Assembly (NCBI GenBank): GCA_030430205.1 | Contig: JAUIGE010000033.1 | Location: forward strand, 1 to 64,000 | Reading direction: 5' to 3' | Source: Bacteroidia bacterium | GTDB taxonomy: Bacteria; Bacteroidota; Bacteroidia; J057 | DNA length: 64,000 nucleotides | Part shown: in pieces, positions 37,301 to 45,103 of the stretch | Layout of the letters: every line of letters starts with the position of its first letter | How positions within the stretch are numbered: the stretch's first letter is position 1 | Made by a program: the position numbers and the translations under genes | Notes under the pieces: model-generated | What the model saw: the letters and a program-made list of their open reading frames with translations, nothing else | The model's database searches: none | What the model was told of the DNA's origin: nothing

Positions 37301-40161
37301 AACCGGGCATCTACAGTGTTTACCTTTCTGCCACAGCTCCGTCTGGCTGTAAGGCGAGTGAATTTAAACTCGATCTCATCCATCTTGATGGGCCCTCTGC
37401 TGCTTTTAGTTTTACGCCACGAAGTGGTTGCCCGGGCACGGAGGTCCGATTTGTGGCCAATGGCACCCGCGTCTCCAGTTGGCAATATGATATGGATGAC
37501 GGGACTTTGCTGAGCGGACAGTTTGTCTCGCATATTTACCATAATCCCGGCGTCTATTGGCCGCGCCTGAGTGTTTTTGACAGTTTGAACTGTCAGGTGG
37601 TATTTTTGAGTCCGGACAGTGTCCGGATTTTCACGCCGCCTGTGGCGGCCTTTAGCCAAAACAGCCCTTACGTCTGCGACTCAGGCTTTGTCAATTTTAC
37701 CGACCTGAGCCAGGCCACAGGCAACCTGACCGCCTGGCAATGGGACTTTGGAGATGGAAATATGGGCACAGGACCCCTTGCAACACATTATTACAATACC
37801 CCTCAAACCTATCCAGTCACACTCATCGTAACGGACAATAACAGCTGTCAGGATACGATCGTCAAAAGCAGCAGCGTGCGTGTGGTGCCTTCGCCGGAAG
37901 CGAAAATATTTCCCCTGGACAGCATTGCCTGTCCACCTTTCAAATTGACATTTAGCGATATTTCTCCCCCCACCAATTCGCCCATCATCAGCAGGCTCTG
38001 GAATTTTGGTTTTGGGGGGCAAATGTCAACTCAGATTCAGGATAGTGCGACCTATCCCAATCCCGGCACATACCATGTGCAATTTACGCTCACGGACAGT
38101 TTTGGCTGTAGCAAAACGACGGCAACGACAGTCACTGTCCGGCAGCCGCCGCAGCCAGACTTCACAGTGGATCGCACCGTGGGCTGTGCGCCTTTGCGCA
38201 TCCAGTTCACTGACCTGACGACAGGTCCCATCGTGTCATGGTTTTGGGATTTTGGGGACGGAAAGACTTCCACAGTCAAAAATCCTACCCACATCTATGC
38301 CCGCGACAGCAGCTATAGCATTCGTTTGGTGGTCACAGATGTATATGGCTGTGTGGGCGAAATAGTCAAAAACAGCTATTTGAACCTGATCCAACAGCCG
38401 ACGCCCATCGTGGACGCGGGGCCACCCTTTCTGGAGATCTGCGAAGGAGATTCTATCACCCTGCCCGGCAGGGCACAAAATACAGGTGCCAACCTGGTGC
38501 TGGAATGGACGCCCGCCATCGGGCTAAACAACTACAACTTGCTTCAGCCGAAAGCCTCTCCCGGCTTCACAACGACATACTTCTTCGTCGCTTACAGCGA
38601 GGGATGTCCGACCAGCAATGCGGATTCTATCCGCCTGATCGTGCGTCCTCGCCCGACGATCTCGCCGGGCAATGACTATGAAATATGTGAGGGCGACAGC
38701 GCCACCCTCGACGGCACCGCAGGCGGTGTGATCAATCCACAGGACGGCTACCACTTTTCCTGGACGCCGACCAGCGGCCTGGATGATCCCTCAAGTGAAG
38801 CGCCCAGGGCTTCTCCCGCTGTCAATACGACCTACACCCTTCAGGTGACTTCCTCGCTGGGCTGTGTGAGTGATCCGCATGAGGCAAAAGTGATTTTGCG
38901 CGCGCGGCCAAAGGCCGAAGCAGGGCCCGATTTTGAGATTTGTTATGGCGATACCGCCATTTTGCAAGGCGCTCATAGCTTTACCAACACCCCCGCTGGC
39001 GGCGAAACCGTCTTCTACAACTGGCAACCCAAAGATGGGCTGGCAGGTAGTTTTAGTCCGAAAGCACAGGCCTCTCCGGGCCTTTCCACGAAGTATACCC
39101 TCACTGTCAGCTACCTCGGCTGCACCAGTATGGACAGTATGCAGTTGGCAGTTCAGGCAGTCGCACAGGCTCAGGCCAGTTCGGCGGAGGCGATTATCTG
39201 TGAAGGCGAAAGCCTTCAGCTCATAGCTGCCGATAGCATCTCGCCTACGGCGAGTTATCTATGGCTGCCGCCATGGGGACTGGATGATGCGCGAAGTCCC
39301 AAACCGCTGGCGTCGCCAGACAGCAGTATCAGCTATGCGCTGGAAGTGAAGGAAGGGAATTGTGTGACGCGGGATACGATCTCGCTGCGCGTTTATCCGG
39401 TGCCTAAAGGCAGTTTTGAGCTTGTTCCGATGGAAAATTGCGAAGAATATGAGGTGGAATTTTTCAGTGAAATGAAAGATGCCCTGAGCTGGATCTGGGA
39501 CTTTGGCGATGGCTCGCCACCGATGAATGGCGAATATGTTTCGCATATCTATGCGGAGGAGGGGAGCTATGATATTTCGCTCACAGCTGTGGGAGTTTTT
39601 GGCTGCGAAAGCAGGGTGACGAAGGCGGCTGCGGTGGTGGTACCACCGAGAGGCGAGGCGGATTTTGTCTATGACATTTTCTCCACAGATAGCCTGCTTC
39701 CGCTTGAAGTGCAGTTTTGGGATCGCTCCCGGCATGCTGTGAATCACTATTGGGATTTTGGGGATGGCTTTATTTCCAATGAAAAAGATCCGCTTTATAC
39801 TTTCCGGCAGACGGGTGACTTTTACCCACTTCTCAAAATATTGGATCAATGGGGCTGCTGGCGGGAATTGCAACAAGGGCCGATAGCGGTCAGGGAAAAA
39901 ACTTTCCCTTTTATCCCCAATATCATCACGCCTAATAACGATGGCGTCAACGACTTTTTTCCCAATTGGGAAATCCGTGAAAGCGTTCATCTGGAAATAT
40001 TTGACCGCTGGGGGCGGCAGTTTTTCCTGCATGATGGCGTATTGGAAAAAGGCTGGAATGGGACGGACCTGGCGGGAAATCCTGCCGTGGAAGGGGTGTA
40101 TTTTTATGTGATGGAAATAGAAGGGAAAGTCTTGAAAGGCAATGTGACACTCTTGCGCTAG
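34354..40161 (+). CDS. Giant PKD-repeat protein with T9SS type B (gliding-associated) sorting domain
   Basis: 1935 aa from ATG 34354 (MKKFFLWILCLGVHLSYSQ signal peptide); the GTG at 34345 adds only three residues. About sixteen PKD-like repeats fill residues ~23-1340 (typical W.FGDG...NP.H.Y...G.Y.V.L.V.D), several degenerate (WLWNLGGG, WLWDLDNG, YDMDDG). Four Ig-like repeats follow (~1353-1683, each ICEGDS or close), then two more PKD repeats and a C-terminal domain NIITPNNDGVNDFFPNWEI ... FDRWGRQFF ... WNGTDLAGN ... GVYFYVMEI, the CHU_C/type B sorting signal. Likely an extended surface or adhesive protein, as in other gliding or biofilm-forming Bacteroidota. The heptamer hairpin lies in its leader. 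Confidence 0.93.
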   Translation: MKKFFLWILCLGVHLSYSQVDFTADTTKGCAPFAVNFQAVAPNAVSWLWNLGGGTSSTLINPSKLYNTPGQYTITLTVTDANGQTFSISKSNYITSFAPPQAALSASRLSVCVGENVVFTDQSILGNGNIKRWLWDFGDGNASTQSNPSHTYAHAGTFGVSLTVTDTNGCQDIELAPRYITVKQPDASFSVMPAFGCFPPFNTQFSPQTTTGTHSWFFGDGNTSTASSPSHTYNSVGSFDVMHIVQDAQGCKDTVLIRNAVDVGQSAGNILVSQNPLCPGESVSFSVNGATISNLSWDFGDGSSAGSGNNISHAFFTPGNYWVKATFSLPNGCQLRDSVLVDVRSLPQVAFYSPDTVSCKNPHHVQFFSQSPTAVTWDWQFGNGLGSKLENPTSFYLWTDSFDVQLIITDSLGCENEVTYKDYVKVGNIIADFVANPRSGCAPLSVQFYFQEPSSRQIPQQRNVPGVSSYSWNFGDGFSSTLRNPAHTYQNPGLYTIRLIVTNLGGCSDTLVQPYFVRVGDRPTADFIAFPDTGCSSDIFSFSNQSTGVATSYSWFFGDGDSTRSLDAAHIYKDTGTFVVKLIAEDRGCKDTMEKVVYVLGPVAAFYQTPSSACDTPALTTFVDYSNSADSWHWTFGDGSPPSFLQNPPHTYFWADTFAVRLIAGNSLTGCYDTAYGTFLVSDVSAKFSLDTAAGCAPLRIQFSDSSVSATSFRWFFGDGTNPSRQRNPAHIYKKPGIYTVILEVQNNSNCTNSTTYYPVVIGGPSADFMYSDSAGCAPHEVQFADQSSSPAPIASWLWDLDNGISTQRNAASTYNAGVYDISLIVTDTLGCRDTLSIPQLVHVTEPVPDFIVDYPHNCPNNPISFTNTSLGQGLSYLWQFGDGNSSTLENPTHSYSLPGTYSVTLTIKDQNDCDTSLTLPNHIFIETPAIGYTADSTFASCPPLPVNFAGFPISTHNFTTWRWNFGNVNTGFQQNVTTVYTQPGIYSVYLSATAPSGCKASEFKLDLIHLDGPSAAFSFTPRSGCPGTEVRFVANGTRVSSWQYDMDDGTLLSGQFVSHIYHNPGVYWPRLSVFDSLNCQVVFLSPDSVRIFTPPVAAFSQNSPYVCDSGFVNFTDLSQATGNLTAWQWDFGDGNMGTGPLATHYYNTPQTYPVTLIVTDNNSCQDTIVKSSSVRVVPSPEAKIFPLDSIACPPFKLTFSDISPPTNSPIISRLWNFGFGGQMSTQIQDSATYPNPGTYHVQFTLTDSFGCSKTTATTVTVRQPPQPDFTVDRTVGCAPLRIQFTDLTTGPIVSWFWDFGDGKTSTVKNPTHIYARDSSYSIRLVVTDVYGCVGEIVKNSYLNLIQQPTPIVDAGPPFLEICEGDSITLPGRAQNTGANLVLEWTPAIGLNNYNLLQPKASPGFTTTYFFVAYSEGCPTSNADSIRLIVRPRPTISPGNDYEICEGDSATLDGTAGGVINPQDGYHFSWTPTSGLDDPSSEAPRASPAVNTTYTLQVTSSLGCVSDPHEAKVILRARPKAEAGPDFEICYGDTAILQGAHSFTNTPAGGETVFYNWQPKDGLAGSFSPKAQASPGLSTKYTLTVSYLGCTSMDSMQLAVQAVAQAQASSAEAIICEGESLQLIAADSISPTASYLWLPPWGLDDARSPKPLASPDSSISYALEVKEGNCVTRDTISLRVYPVPKGSFELVPMENCEEYEVEFFSEMKDALSWIWDFGDGSPPMNGEYVSHIYAEEGSYDISLTAVGVFGCESRVTKAAAVVVPPRGEADFVYDIFSTDSLLPLEVQFWDRSRHAVNHYWDFGDGFISNEKDPLYTFRQTGDFYPLLKILDQWGCWRELQQGPIAVREKTFPFIPNIITPNNDGVNDFFPNWEIRESVHLEIFDRWGRQFFLHDGVLEKGWNGTDLAGNPAVEGVYFYVMEIEGKVLKGNVTLLR

Positions 40162-40169
40162 CGTAGAAG

Positions 40170-40258
40170 TTTGCATTGGGCAGTGGGCAGTTTGCAGTGA
40201 GTTCATCATACTGATGGTCACCATTGCGGCCTGCCAACTGCCAACTCACGACTGCCAA
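40170..40258. repeat. Heptamer array TGGGCAG with inverted heptamer arm
   Basis: Units TTTGCAT, TGGGCAG, TGGGCAG, TTTGCAG at 40170-40197. After a 33-bp spacer come inverted units CTGCCAA, CTGCCAA, CTCACGA, CTGCCAA at 40231-40258. The period is exactly seven in both arms. It lies in the 102-bp gap between the convergent giant PKD gene and a lipoprotein gene and could act as a terminator-like hairpin. Confidence 0.8.
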
Positions 40259-40263
40259 CTAAC

Positions 40264-40728
40264 CTAGCGTGTGAGTTTCCATTGTACCACAATGATGGCC
40301 AGCCCGGAGTCCTGGGTGAAGGGATTGTAAACGGTCCGCTGGCTTTCAGCCCGCCAGAGCTGAGCGTCAGCTTTGCTTTCCAGCACCTTGAAGGCAAGGC
40401 CTTCCTGACGGACGCTGCCGCTGCTGAGCGGCGCTTCGAAGATCCAATCCTCCACGCGGACTTCGTCCGCCTTTTTGTCAAAAGCCCAGCGAAAGTCTCG
40501 CTGGACCGTGTCCAAATCCGTCCATTGCAGGACGCCCTCCTCCAGGAAGCGCATGCTTCCGAGATTGCTGCTGTCCATATCGTAGATCAGGCCGCCGTCT
40601 ACGCTCATCTCTTCCGTCCAACGGGAGAATTGCCAGCCGGCCTCGAATTTGGGGAGAAGGGTGGCGGGAGTATTGCAGGCGCTAATCAAGGCCAGAAAAA
40701 AACTAAAAAAGAATATGCGATATTTCAT
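40264..40728 (-). CDS. Small predicted lipoprotein
   Basis: 154 aa from ATG 40726-40728, chosen because MKYRIFFFSFFLALISAC gives a signal peptide with lipobox ISAC; the longer frame starts upstream inside the neighbouring gene's end. The mature part is Trp-rich and beta-like (FEAGWQFSRWTEEMSVDGG, EEGVLQWTDLDTVQRDF, DEVRVEDWIFEAPLSSGS). This pattern resembles small lipocalin-like domains in Bacteroidota, but I cannot confirm it. It is 19 bp downstream of the gene at 40748-41371. Confidence 0.65.
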   Translation of the reverse strand: MKYRIFFFSFFLALISACNTPATLLPKFEAGWQFSRWTEEMSVDGGLIYDMDSSNLGSMRFLEEGVLQWTDLDTVQRDFRWAFDKKADEVRVEDWIFEAPLSSGSVRQEGLAFKVLESKADAQLWRAESQRTVYNPFTQDSGLAIIVVQWKLTR

Positions 40729-40747
40729 ATGATACGTTTTTGACGAA

Positions 40748-41371
40748 TCAATCCTGACCATTTTTTTTTCTGAGCAGGCTGACAAATCCCCAAAAATGAA
40801 AGCCCTTTTCCTTTAAAAAATCCCGAATATCTTTCTCTTCCTTGAAAAAACGTTTCAGTTTGCGCTTTTCGGCATGAAATAAAAAGGCAAAACGACGAGG
40901 CTTAAATATTAGGTTTTTATTATCGGGTCCGATAAAGAGGACTCGTCGGGGTTTGCGTAGATTGTTAAAGGAATATTCGTAAGCCAACATATCGTATTTA
41001 CCCTCAGCCAATGCTTTGACAAAAATATATGTACCGCTTTCTTTTTGGGATGGAATAAGCACTTTGTTGGGAGTAGGTATTTCAGGGATAAAAAAAGATG
41101 TATATATGTCCCCTCCACAGCTGAAACGGAGGATATCTCCTGAAGTAAAAGTAGTTTTTCTCCCTGTCTCCCCATCTTTGAAATAGATGATTTCCTGATA
41201 ATAAAGCCGATTGCGTTTGACAAAACCTGACAAAGTATCTTCGCTTTTGGTGATTACATAGCCTTCTTCCCAGTCGTTAAATTCGCTTAGCGTTAAGCCA
41301 AAACCTTTCTGGGTTGGGAAAAAGCCAAGAATGATACATCCAAGTAGAGCTATTATCAGTTTGGGGTTCAT
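40748..41371 (-). CDS. Secreted hypothetical protein
   Basis: 207 aa with a hydrophobic N-terminus (LIIALLGCIILGFFP) that looks like a signal peptide. The body (GYVITKSEDTLSGFVKRNRL, YQEIIYFKDGETGRKTTFTS) resembles the small modules found in Bacteroidota proteins that read a property string and apply it, but I do not recognise a named family. The C-terminus is very basic (KRKLKRFFKEEKDIRDFLKE). It is AT-richer than its neighbours. It is followed by the small lipoprotein gene, probably in one operon. Confidence 0.6.
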   Translation of the reverse strand: MNPKLIIALLGCIILGFFPTQKGFGLTLSEFNDWEEGYVITKSEDTLSGFVKRNRLYYQEIIYFKDGETGRKTTFTSGDILRFSCGGDIYTSFFIPEIPTPNKVLIPSQKESGTYIFVKALAEGKYDMLAYEYSFNNLRKPRRVLFIGPDNKNLIFKPRRFAFLFHAEKRKLKRFFKEEKDIRDFLKEKGFHFWGFVSLLRKKNGQD

Positions 41372-41542
41372 AGTCAGTCTGATTTTGTAAACATCATAAA
41401 TTTCAATCTTTTATTTCTCTAATCACAAATCAAGCTAAGGAAAGTCGATAAAATAACTCATCTGCTTATAAAAATCCTCCGCGCCTCGCCCTTATACTTT
41501 CGTCTGCTTGCCTTTACGATGGGGAATAATCATCTCCCTAAT

Positions 41543-41989
41543 TTAAAGTGCAAGCTTCTCCGTCAAGCACCACTCAAAATACTTCCCAATATCCGGCGCT
41601 ACCCACATACGGCTATCATTTTCATGATTCCATACAAAAATGTCATGATCAGGGATCGTCCCATTCTTTTTAATCGCATAGGCAAATTGATCACCATTTC
41701 CCGCATCCGCGAAGAAAAGCAAGTGGTCGAATGGCATGTATAGATCCGAAAAATCAGGATGGGTTTTAAAAAACAAATTATCTGAAATGATTTTTTCTAT
41801 GGGCCAAAGTAAACCCAAACCGTACTTGCCTGTTACGCCATTAGATTCAAAAAGCGCCTTTTTTAATCCCGCCGGAAATGTCACCGCCAATTTTTCCTCT
41901 GTTTCCTGAATTTGGACCCATGCTGCTGGCTCCGAGAATTGCATGGCTTTGGAGTCTGGGGTGTGTTGATTGATCAGGTCGATATACAT
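41543..41989 (-). CDS. SMI1/KNR4 (SUKH) family protein
   Basis: 148-aa cytoplasmic protein. SUKH features: QIQETEEKLAVTFPAGLKKA followed by LFESNGVTGKYGLGLLWPI at the N-terminal half, and LLFFADAGNGDQFAYAIKKN then DIFVWNHENDSRMWVAPDIG in the C-terminal half. SUKH proteins are commonly immunity proteins against polymorphic nuclease toxins. No toxin gene is adjacent here, so it is an orphan, possibly protecting against neighbours' toxins or serving a non-immunity role. Confidence 0.85.
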   Translation of the reverse strand: MYIDLINQHTPDSKAMQFSEPAAWVQIQETEEKLAVTFPAGLKKALFESNGVTGKYGLGLLWPIEKIISDNLFFKTHPDFSDLYMPFDHLLFFADAGNGDQFAYAIKKNGTIPDHDIFVWNHENDSRMWVAPDIGKYFEWCLTEKLAL

Positions 41990-42075
41990 CGGGGAGAAGG
42001 AGGTTTGAGTTTAAGTTTGAGTACGGAGTACGAGCAACTGTGTCCCTGAAGGGCAAGGCCCTTCTTTTAGCATTT

Positions 42076-42684
42076 TTACAAAATCCCCAGGGATCTCAAC
42101 TCCCCCTCCATCTGCTCCGCAGATCGAAAGTGAATCCCGTGGATTCCGACTTCCCGCGCCGCGATCACATTGCGCTCCGAGTCATCGATAAAAACGCTTT
42201 TATCGGCCTCGATGCCAAATCGCGATAAGCAAAGCTCATAGATGCGGTGCTCTGGCTTCGCCATTTTTTCCTCGCCGGAGACCAGCACGCCTTCAAAGTC
42301 ATGCAGGAAAGGAAAGATCTCCAGCGCCCACACCCAGGTCTCCGCCGACCAGTTGGTCAGGGCGACTACGCGATAGCGTGGGTCGCGGATGAGCTGCTGC
42401 TGTATCTCGATGCTGCGGGCCACTGTGCCATTGAGCATCTCCCGCCAGCGGCCGTAGTAGGCGCGGATCTCTTTTTCGTATTTTGGAAATTGGGGGAGCA
42501 GCAGATTCGTGGCCTCTTCGAGGCTGCGTCCGGCATCCTGCTCGTGATTCCAAGCATGGGTGCATACTTCGGAGAGGAAATGCTCCATTTCCTGCTCGTC
42601 GTCAAACATTTTTCGGTAGAGATTGCGGGGATCCCAGTTGATCATGACGCCGCCGAGGTCGAAGATAATGGTATTGATTTGCAT
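42076..42684 (-). CDS. HAD superfamily (subfamily IA) phosphatase
   Basis: 202 aa from ATG 42682-42684. The upstream in-frame ATG at 42834 would overlap the divergent MoxR gene and adds a non-conserved tail. HAD motif I is FDLGGV (nucleophile Asp9; Gly11 in place of the usual second Asp, as in YihX-like enzymes). Motif II is VVALTNWSAE, the motif III lysine is in GEEKMAKPE, and motif IV is FIDDSERN. The cap is helical (C1 type). It probably dephosphorylates a small sugar phosphate or nucleotide. It is divergent from the MoxR operon. Confidence 0.88.
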   Translation of the reverse strand: MQINTIIFDLGGVMINWDPRNLYRKMFDDEQEMEHFLSEVCTHAWNHEQDAGRSLEEATNLLLPQFPKYEKEIRAYYGRWREMLNGTVARSIEIQQQLIRDPRYRVVALTNWSAETWVWALEIFPFLHDFEGVLVSGEEKMAKPEHRIYELCLSRFGIEADKSVFIDDSERNVIAAREVGIHGIHFRSAEQMEGELRSLGIL

Positions 42685-42767
42685 GTTTTTTTTTGATTGA
42701 ACGGAGAGACGGAGTGTCGGAGAGAGGTTTTTGTGAAGGATAAGAGGCTGGAAACATACTACCTTTT

Positions 42768-42799
42768 TTGAGCATTTTGGGCTATCTTCCCTACCTTTA
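42768..42799 (+). promoter_or_regulatory. Candidate Bacteroidota promoter for the MoxR/VWA operon
   Basis: TTG at 42768-42770, a 21-nt spacer, and TACCTTTA at 42792-42799, one base off TAnnTTTG. It sits 24 bp before the MoxR start codon. Pattern match only. Confidence 0.45.
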
Positions 42800-42823
42800 A
42801 CAAAAATTTCACATCTCCCAAAA

Positions 42824-43711
42824 ATGTCACTCACCCAAATCTGGACCGGCTCCGACCACTACCTCTGCGACGCAGAGCTCGCACAGGCATTTCACATGGC
42901 ACGCGTGCTGGGCATGCCGCTATTGATAGAAGGTGAACCCGGTACGGGTAAAACCGAACTGCCGATCCAATTTGCGGAAAGCAATGGGCTTCCGCTTTTC
43001 ATCTATCCTGTGGGCTCAAAGAGCACGGTCGAGCAGTTTGTGGCCAAATTTGACCACGTCAAATACCTGCGCGACTCGCAGGTCGAAGTGCTCAACGCGC
43101 AGCGCAGCGAAAAGGGGCTGGAGCCCCTCAAGACGGGCGGGCGAAGCACCGAGCAGCTCGACGACTACGTCAATATGGCCCCTGGCGCCCAGGCTTTCAG
43201 CCACCCCAACTCCGTGCTGCTGATCGATGAGATCGACAAAGCCCCCCGGGAATTCCCGAACGACCTGCTCTTTGCGCTCTCGCATCGCAAATTTATCCTG
43301 CCGGAGTCCGGCAGGGTGGTCGAGGTCTCCGAGGCGGAGATGCCCGCCATCGTCATCACCTCCAACCGCGAGCAGGAACTGCCGACGGCATTTAAAGGCC
43401 GCTGCATTTACCATTATATCAGCTTTCCCGAGCCGGAGATGATGCGGCAGATTTTGGCCAAACATTTTCCACAAACCGATAAAGAGCTTGTGGATAAGTG
43501 TATATCTCTTTTCTATCAATTGCGGAAATTGGGCCTCGAACGCGCTCCCAGCACCCGGGAGCTACTTAATTGGCTAAAATATCTTCGCCATTATCCACAG
43601 GCCGAAGCGCTCTTGAAGGTGGAAGAAAGGGAAGGCATGGGCGTTTTGGTGAAGACGCAGGCGGATATGCGGAAGGTGGAGAAGGCTTTGAAAGGAAACT
43701 CCTATGTTTAA
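42824..43711 (+). CDS. MoxR-family AAA+ ATPase
   Basis: 295 aa. Walker A GEPGTGKT (G37-T44), Walker B VLLIDEID (D135-E136), sensor 1 IVITSNRE, and an arginine-finger region around FKGRCIYHYISFP. MoxR ATPases act with VWA-domain partners as chaperones for assembly of enzyme complexes or for cofactor insertion. The next gene is such a partner and overlaps by 8 bp. A well-spaced promoter motif is present upstream. The client is not evident from the neighbourhood. Confidence 0.92.
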   Translation: MSLTQIWTGSDHYLCDAELAQAFHMARVLGMPLLIEGEPGTGKTELPIQFAESNGLPLFIYPVGSKSTVEQFVAKFDHVKYLRDSQVEVLNAQRSEKGLEPLKTGGRSTEQLDDYVNMAPGAQAFSHPNSVLLIDEIDKAPREFPNDLLFALSHRKFILPESGRVVEVSEAEMPAIVITSNREQELPTAFKGRCIYHYISFPEPEMMRQILAKHFPQTDKELVDKCISLFYQLRKLGLERAPSTRELLNWLKYLRHYPQAEALLKVEEREGMGVLVKTQADMRKVEKALKGNSYV

Positions 43712-45035
43712 CTCCCTCCCCCAACACTTCCGCGATTACGGCCTCCAGGCCGACATCCGCACCCTTATGCTGCTGCGCAGGAGCATCGAGCGGGGGCTCG
43801 TCAATACGTTGGGAGATTTGTATCTCGTGCTGAAAGGCATCATCACCCATGATCCGAAGGACTACGGCCCGTATACGGTTGCGTTTTACAAATATTTTCT
43901 GAATATCGATATCAAGGAAGGGGAAATGCTGGAAAGTGCGATAGCGCGGTCGGAGGCTTTTAAGGAATGGGGAGAGCAGAGAGCAGAGAATAGAGAGGAG
44001 AGAGAAGAGGAGGATCTTAAGGAGTTGATTGAGGCATATTTGAATGAAATTCATCTGACGACTTACGATATCCAGGAGATTCTTTCGGGCGGTGATATAT
44101 TGAGGAATGACGATCCCTCCCGGGCCGATGGCCCGGCAGATCAGCCCGACCAGATGCCGGGTCAGATTGACCGGATGGCTGACTACCAGGATATTCCTTT
44201 GGAGGAATTGCTGGAACGCATGAAGGAGGTCATGCGGCAGCAGCAGCGCGCCCATAAGGGCGGCAATCACTGGGTGGGGCAAGGCGGCGTGTCGCCTTAT
44301 GGCAACCAGGGCGCCGCCAAAGGCGGCGTGAGGGTCGGCGGCGGTGGCGGCGGGAAGATGGCCCGCAAGGTCATTGGCGATAAAAACTTTTATCCCGTAG
44401 ACCTCAACGAAAGCCTCAAAGACGACAACATAGATGTTGCGCTGGCTTACCTCAAAGGCATCGAAGATGAAAGCGCACAGCAGTTCCTGGATATTCAGCT
44501 GACGATCAAAGAAGGGGCGAAAGAAGGCGGCTTGTTTTTGCCTTATGAGACAGAAAAAATCGAGCAAAAGGTCCAGGTGATCCTCATGATCGACAATGGC
44601 GGCTGGTCCATGAGTCCCTATACCCGCCTGGTGACCAAGCTCTTTTCGAAGATGAAAAGGCGCTTTGCGCATGAGCTGGAGACCTATTATTACCACAATA
44701 CGATCTATGGTGGGCTCTTTACGGACGTGCGGCGCACGCAGTATGTCTCCCTCGACAAAGTCCTCAAGGAGGACAAAAACTACAGTGTCTTCATCATCGG
44801 CGATGCCGATATGGCGCCTTATGAGCTGACGCGCGAAAGCGAGGCAGACTGGCAGCGGATCAAGGATCGCTTCAAGCGAGCCGTATGGCTCAATCCCATG
44901 ACGATGCGCTATTGGGCGGCATCGGATACGGTGAATCGCATCCGGCAGATCCTGCCGATGTTTCCGCTGACGCCAGCGGGGATCGAGAAGGCAGTGGAGT
45001 TGATGAACAAAAAGCGGCGCTTTGCGAAGCGCTGA
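43704..45035 (+). CDS. CoxE-like VWA-domain protein, partner of MoxR
   Basis: 443 aa. The N-terminal helical region (~1-200) contains an acidic segment encoded by heptamer repeats (EWGEQRAENREEREEED). Then come a Gly-rich linker (GVRVGGGGGGKMARKVIGDK) and a VWA-like domain from ~290 with VILMIDNGGWSM. The metal site is DNGGWSM (D297, S302) instead of the classical DxSxS, so metal binding may be altered. Start ATG 43704 overlaps the MoxR gene by 8 bp, supporting a MoxR-VWA pair. Change in heptamer number at 43972-44006 would shift the frame early in the protein. Confidence 0.85.
   Translation: MFNSLPQHFRDYGLQADIRTLMLLRRSIERGLVNTLGDLYLVLKGIITHDPKDYGPYTVAFYKYFLNIDIKEGEMLESAIARSEAFKEWGEQRAENREEREEEDLKELIEAYLNEIHLTTYDIQEILSGGDILRNDDPSRADGPADQPDQMPGQIDRMADYQDIPLEELLERMKEVMRQQQRAHKGGNHWVGQGGVSPYGNQGAAKGGVRVGGGGGGKMARKVIGDKNFYPVDLNESLKDDNIDVALAYLKGIEDESAQQFLDIQLTIKEGAKEGGLFLPYETEKIEQKVQVILMIDNGGWSMSPYTRLVTKLFSKMKRRFAHELETYYYHNTIYGGLFTDVRRTQYVSLDKVLKEDKNYSVFIIGDADMAPYELTRESEADWQRIKDRFKRAVWLNPMTMRYWAASDTVNRIRQILPMFPLTPAGIEKAVELMNKKRRFAKR
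43972..44006 (+). repeat. In-gene heptamer array related to the 34.2-kb locus
   Basis: Five in-register units: GAGAGCA, GAGAGCA, GAGAATA, GAGAGGA, GAGAGAA. Thirty-five bases is not a multiple of three, so unit gain or loss would frameshift the VWA gene. Units GAGAATA and GAGAGCA are identical to those at 34203-34279. Confidence 0.85.
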
Positions 45036-45103
45036 GCAGCCTCAAAAAGAAGTGCTTTTTCCTTATCTTCGCTTCATTATTCTGGTGTAAATCTCATTAT
45101 CCT

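Noticed and set aside
42045-42065. Hairpin GAAGGGC-AAG-GCCCTTC followed by TTTT on the plus strand
   Set aside because: It has terminator form only on the plus strand, where no gene ends. On the minus strand it has no T-run.
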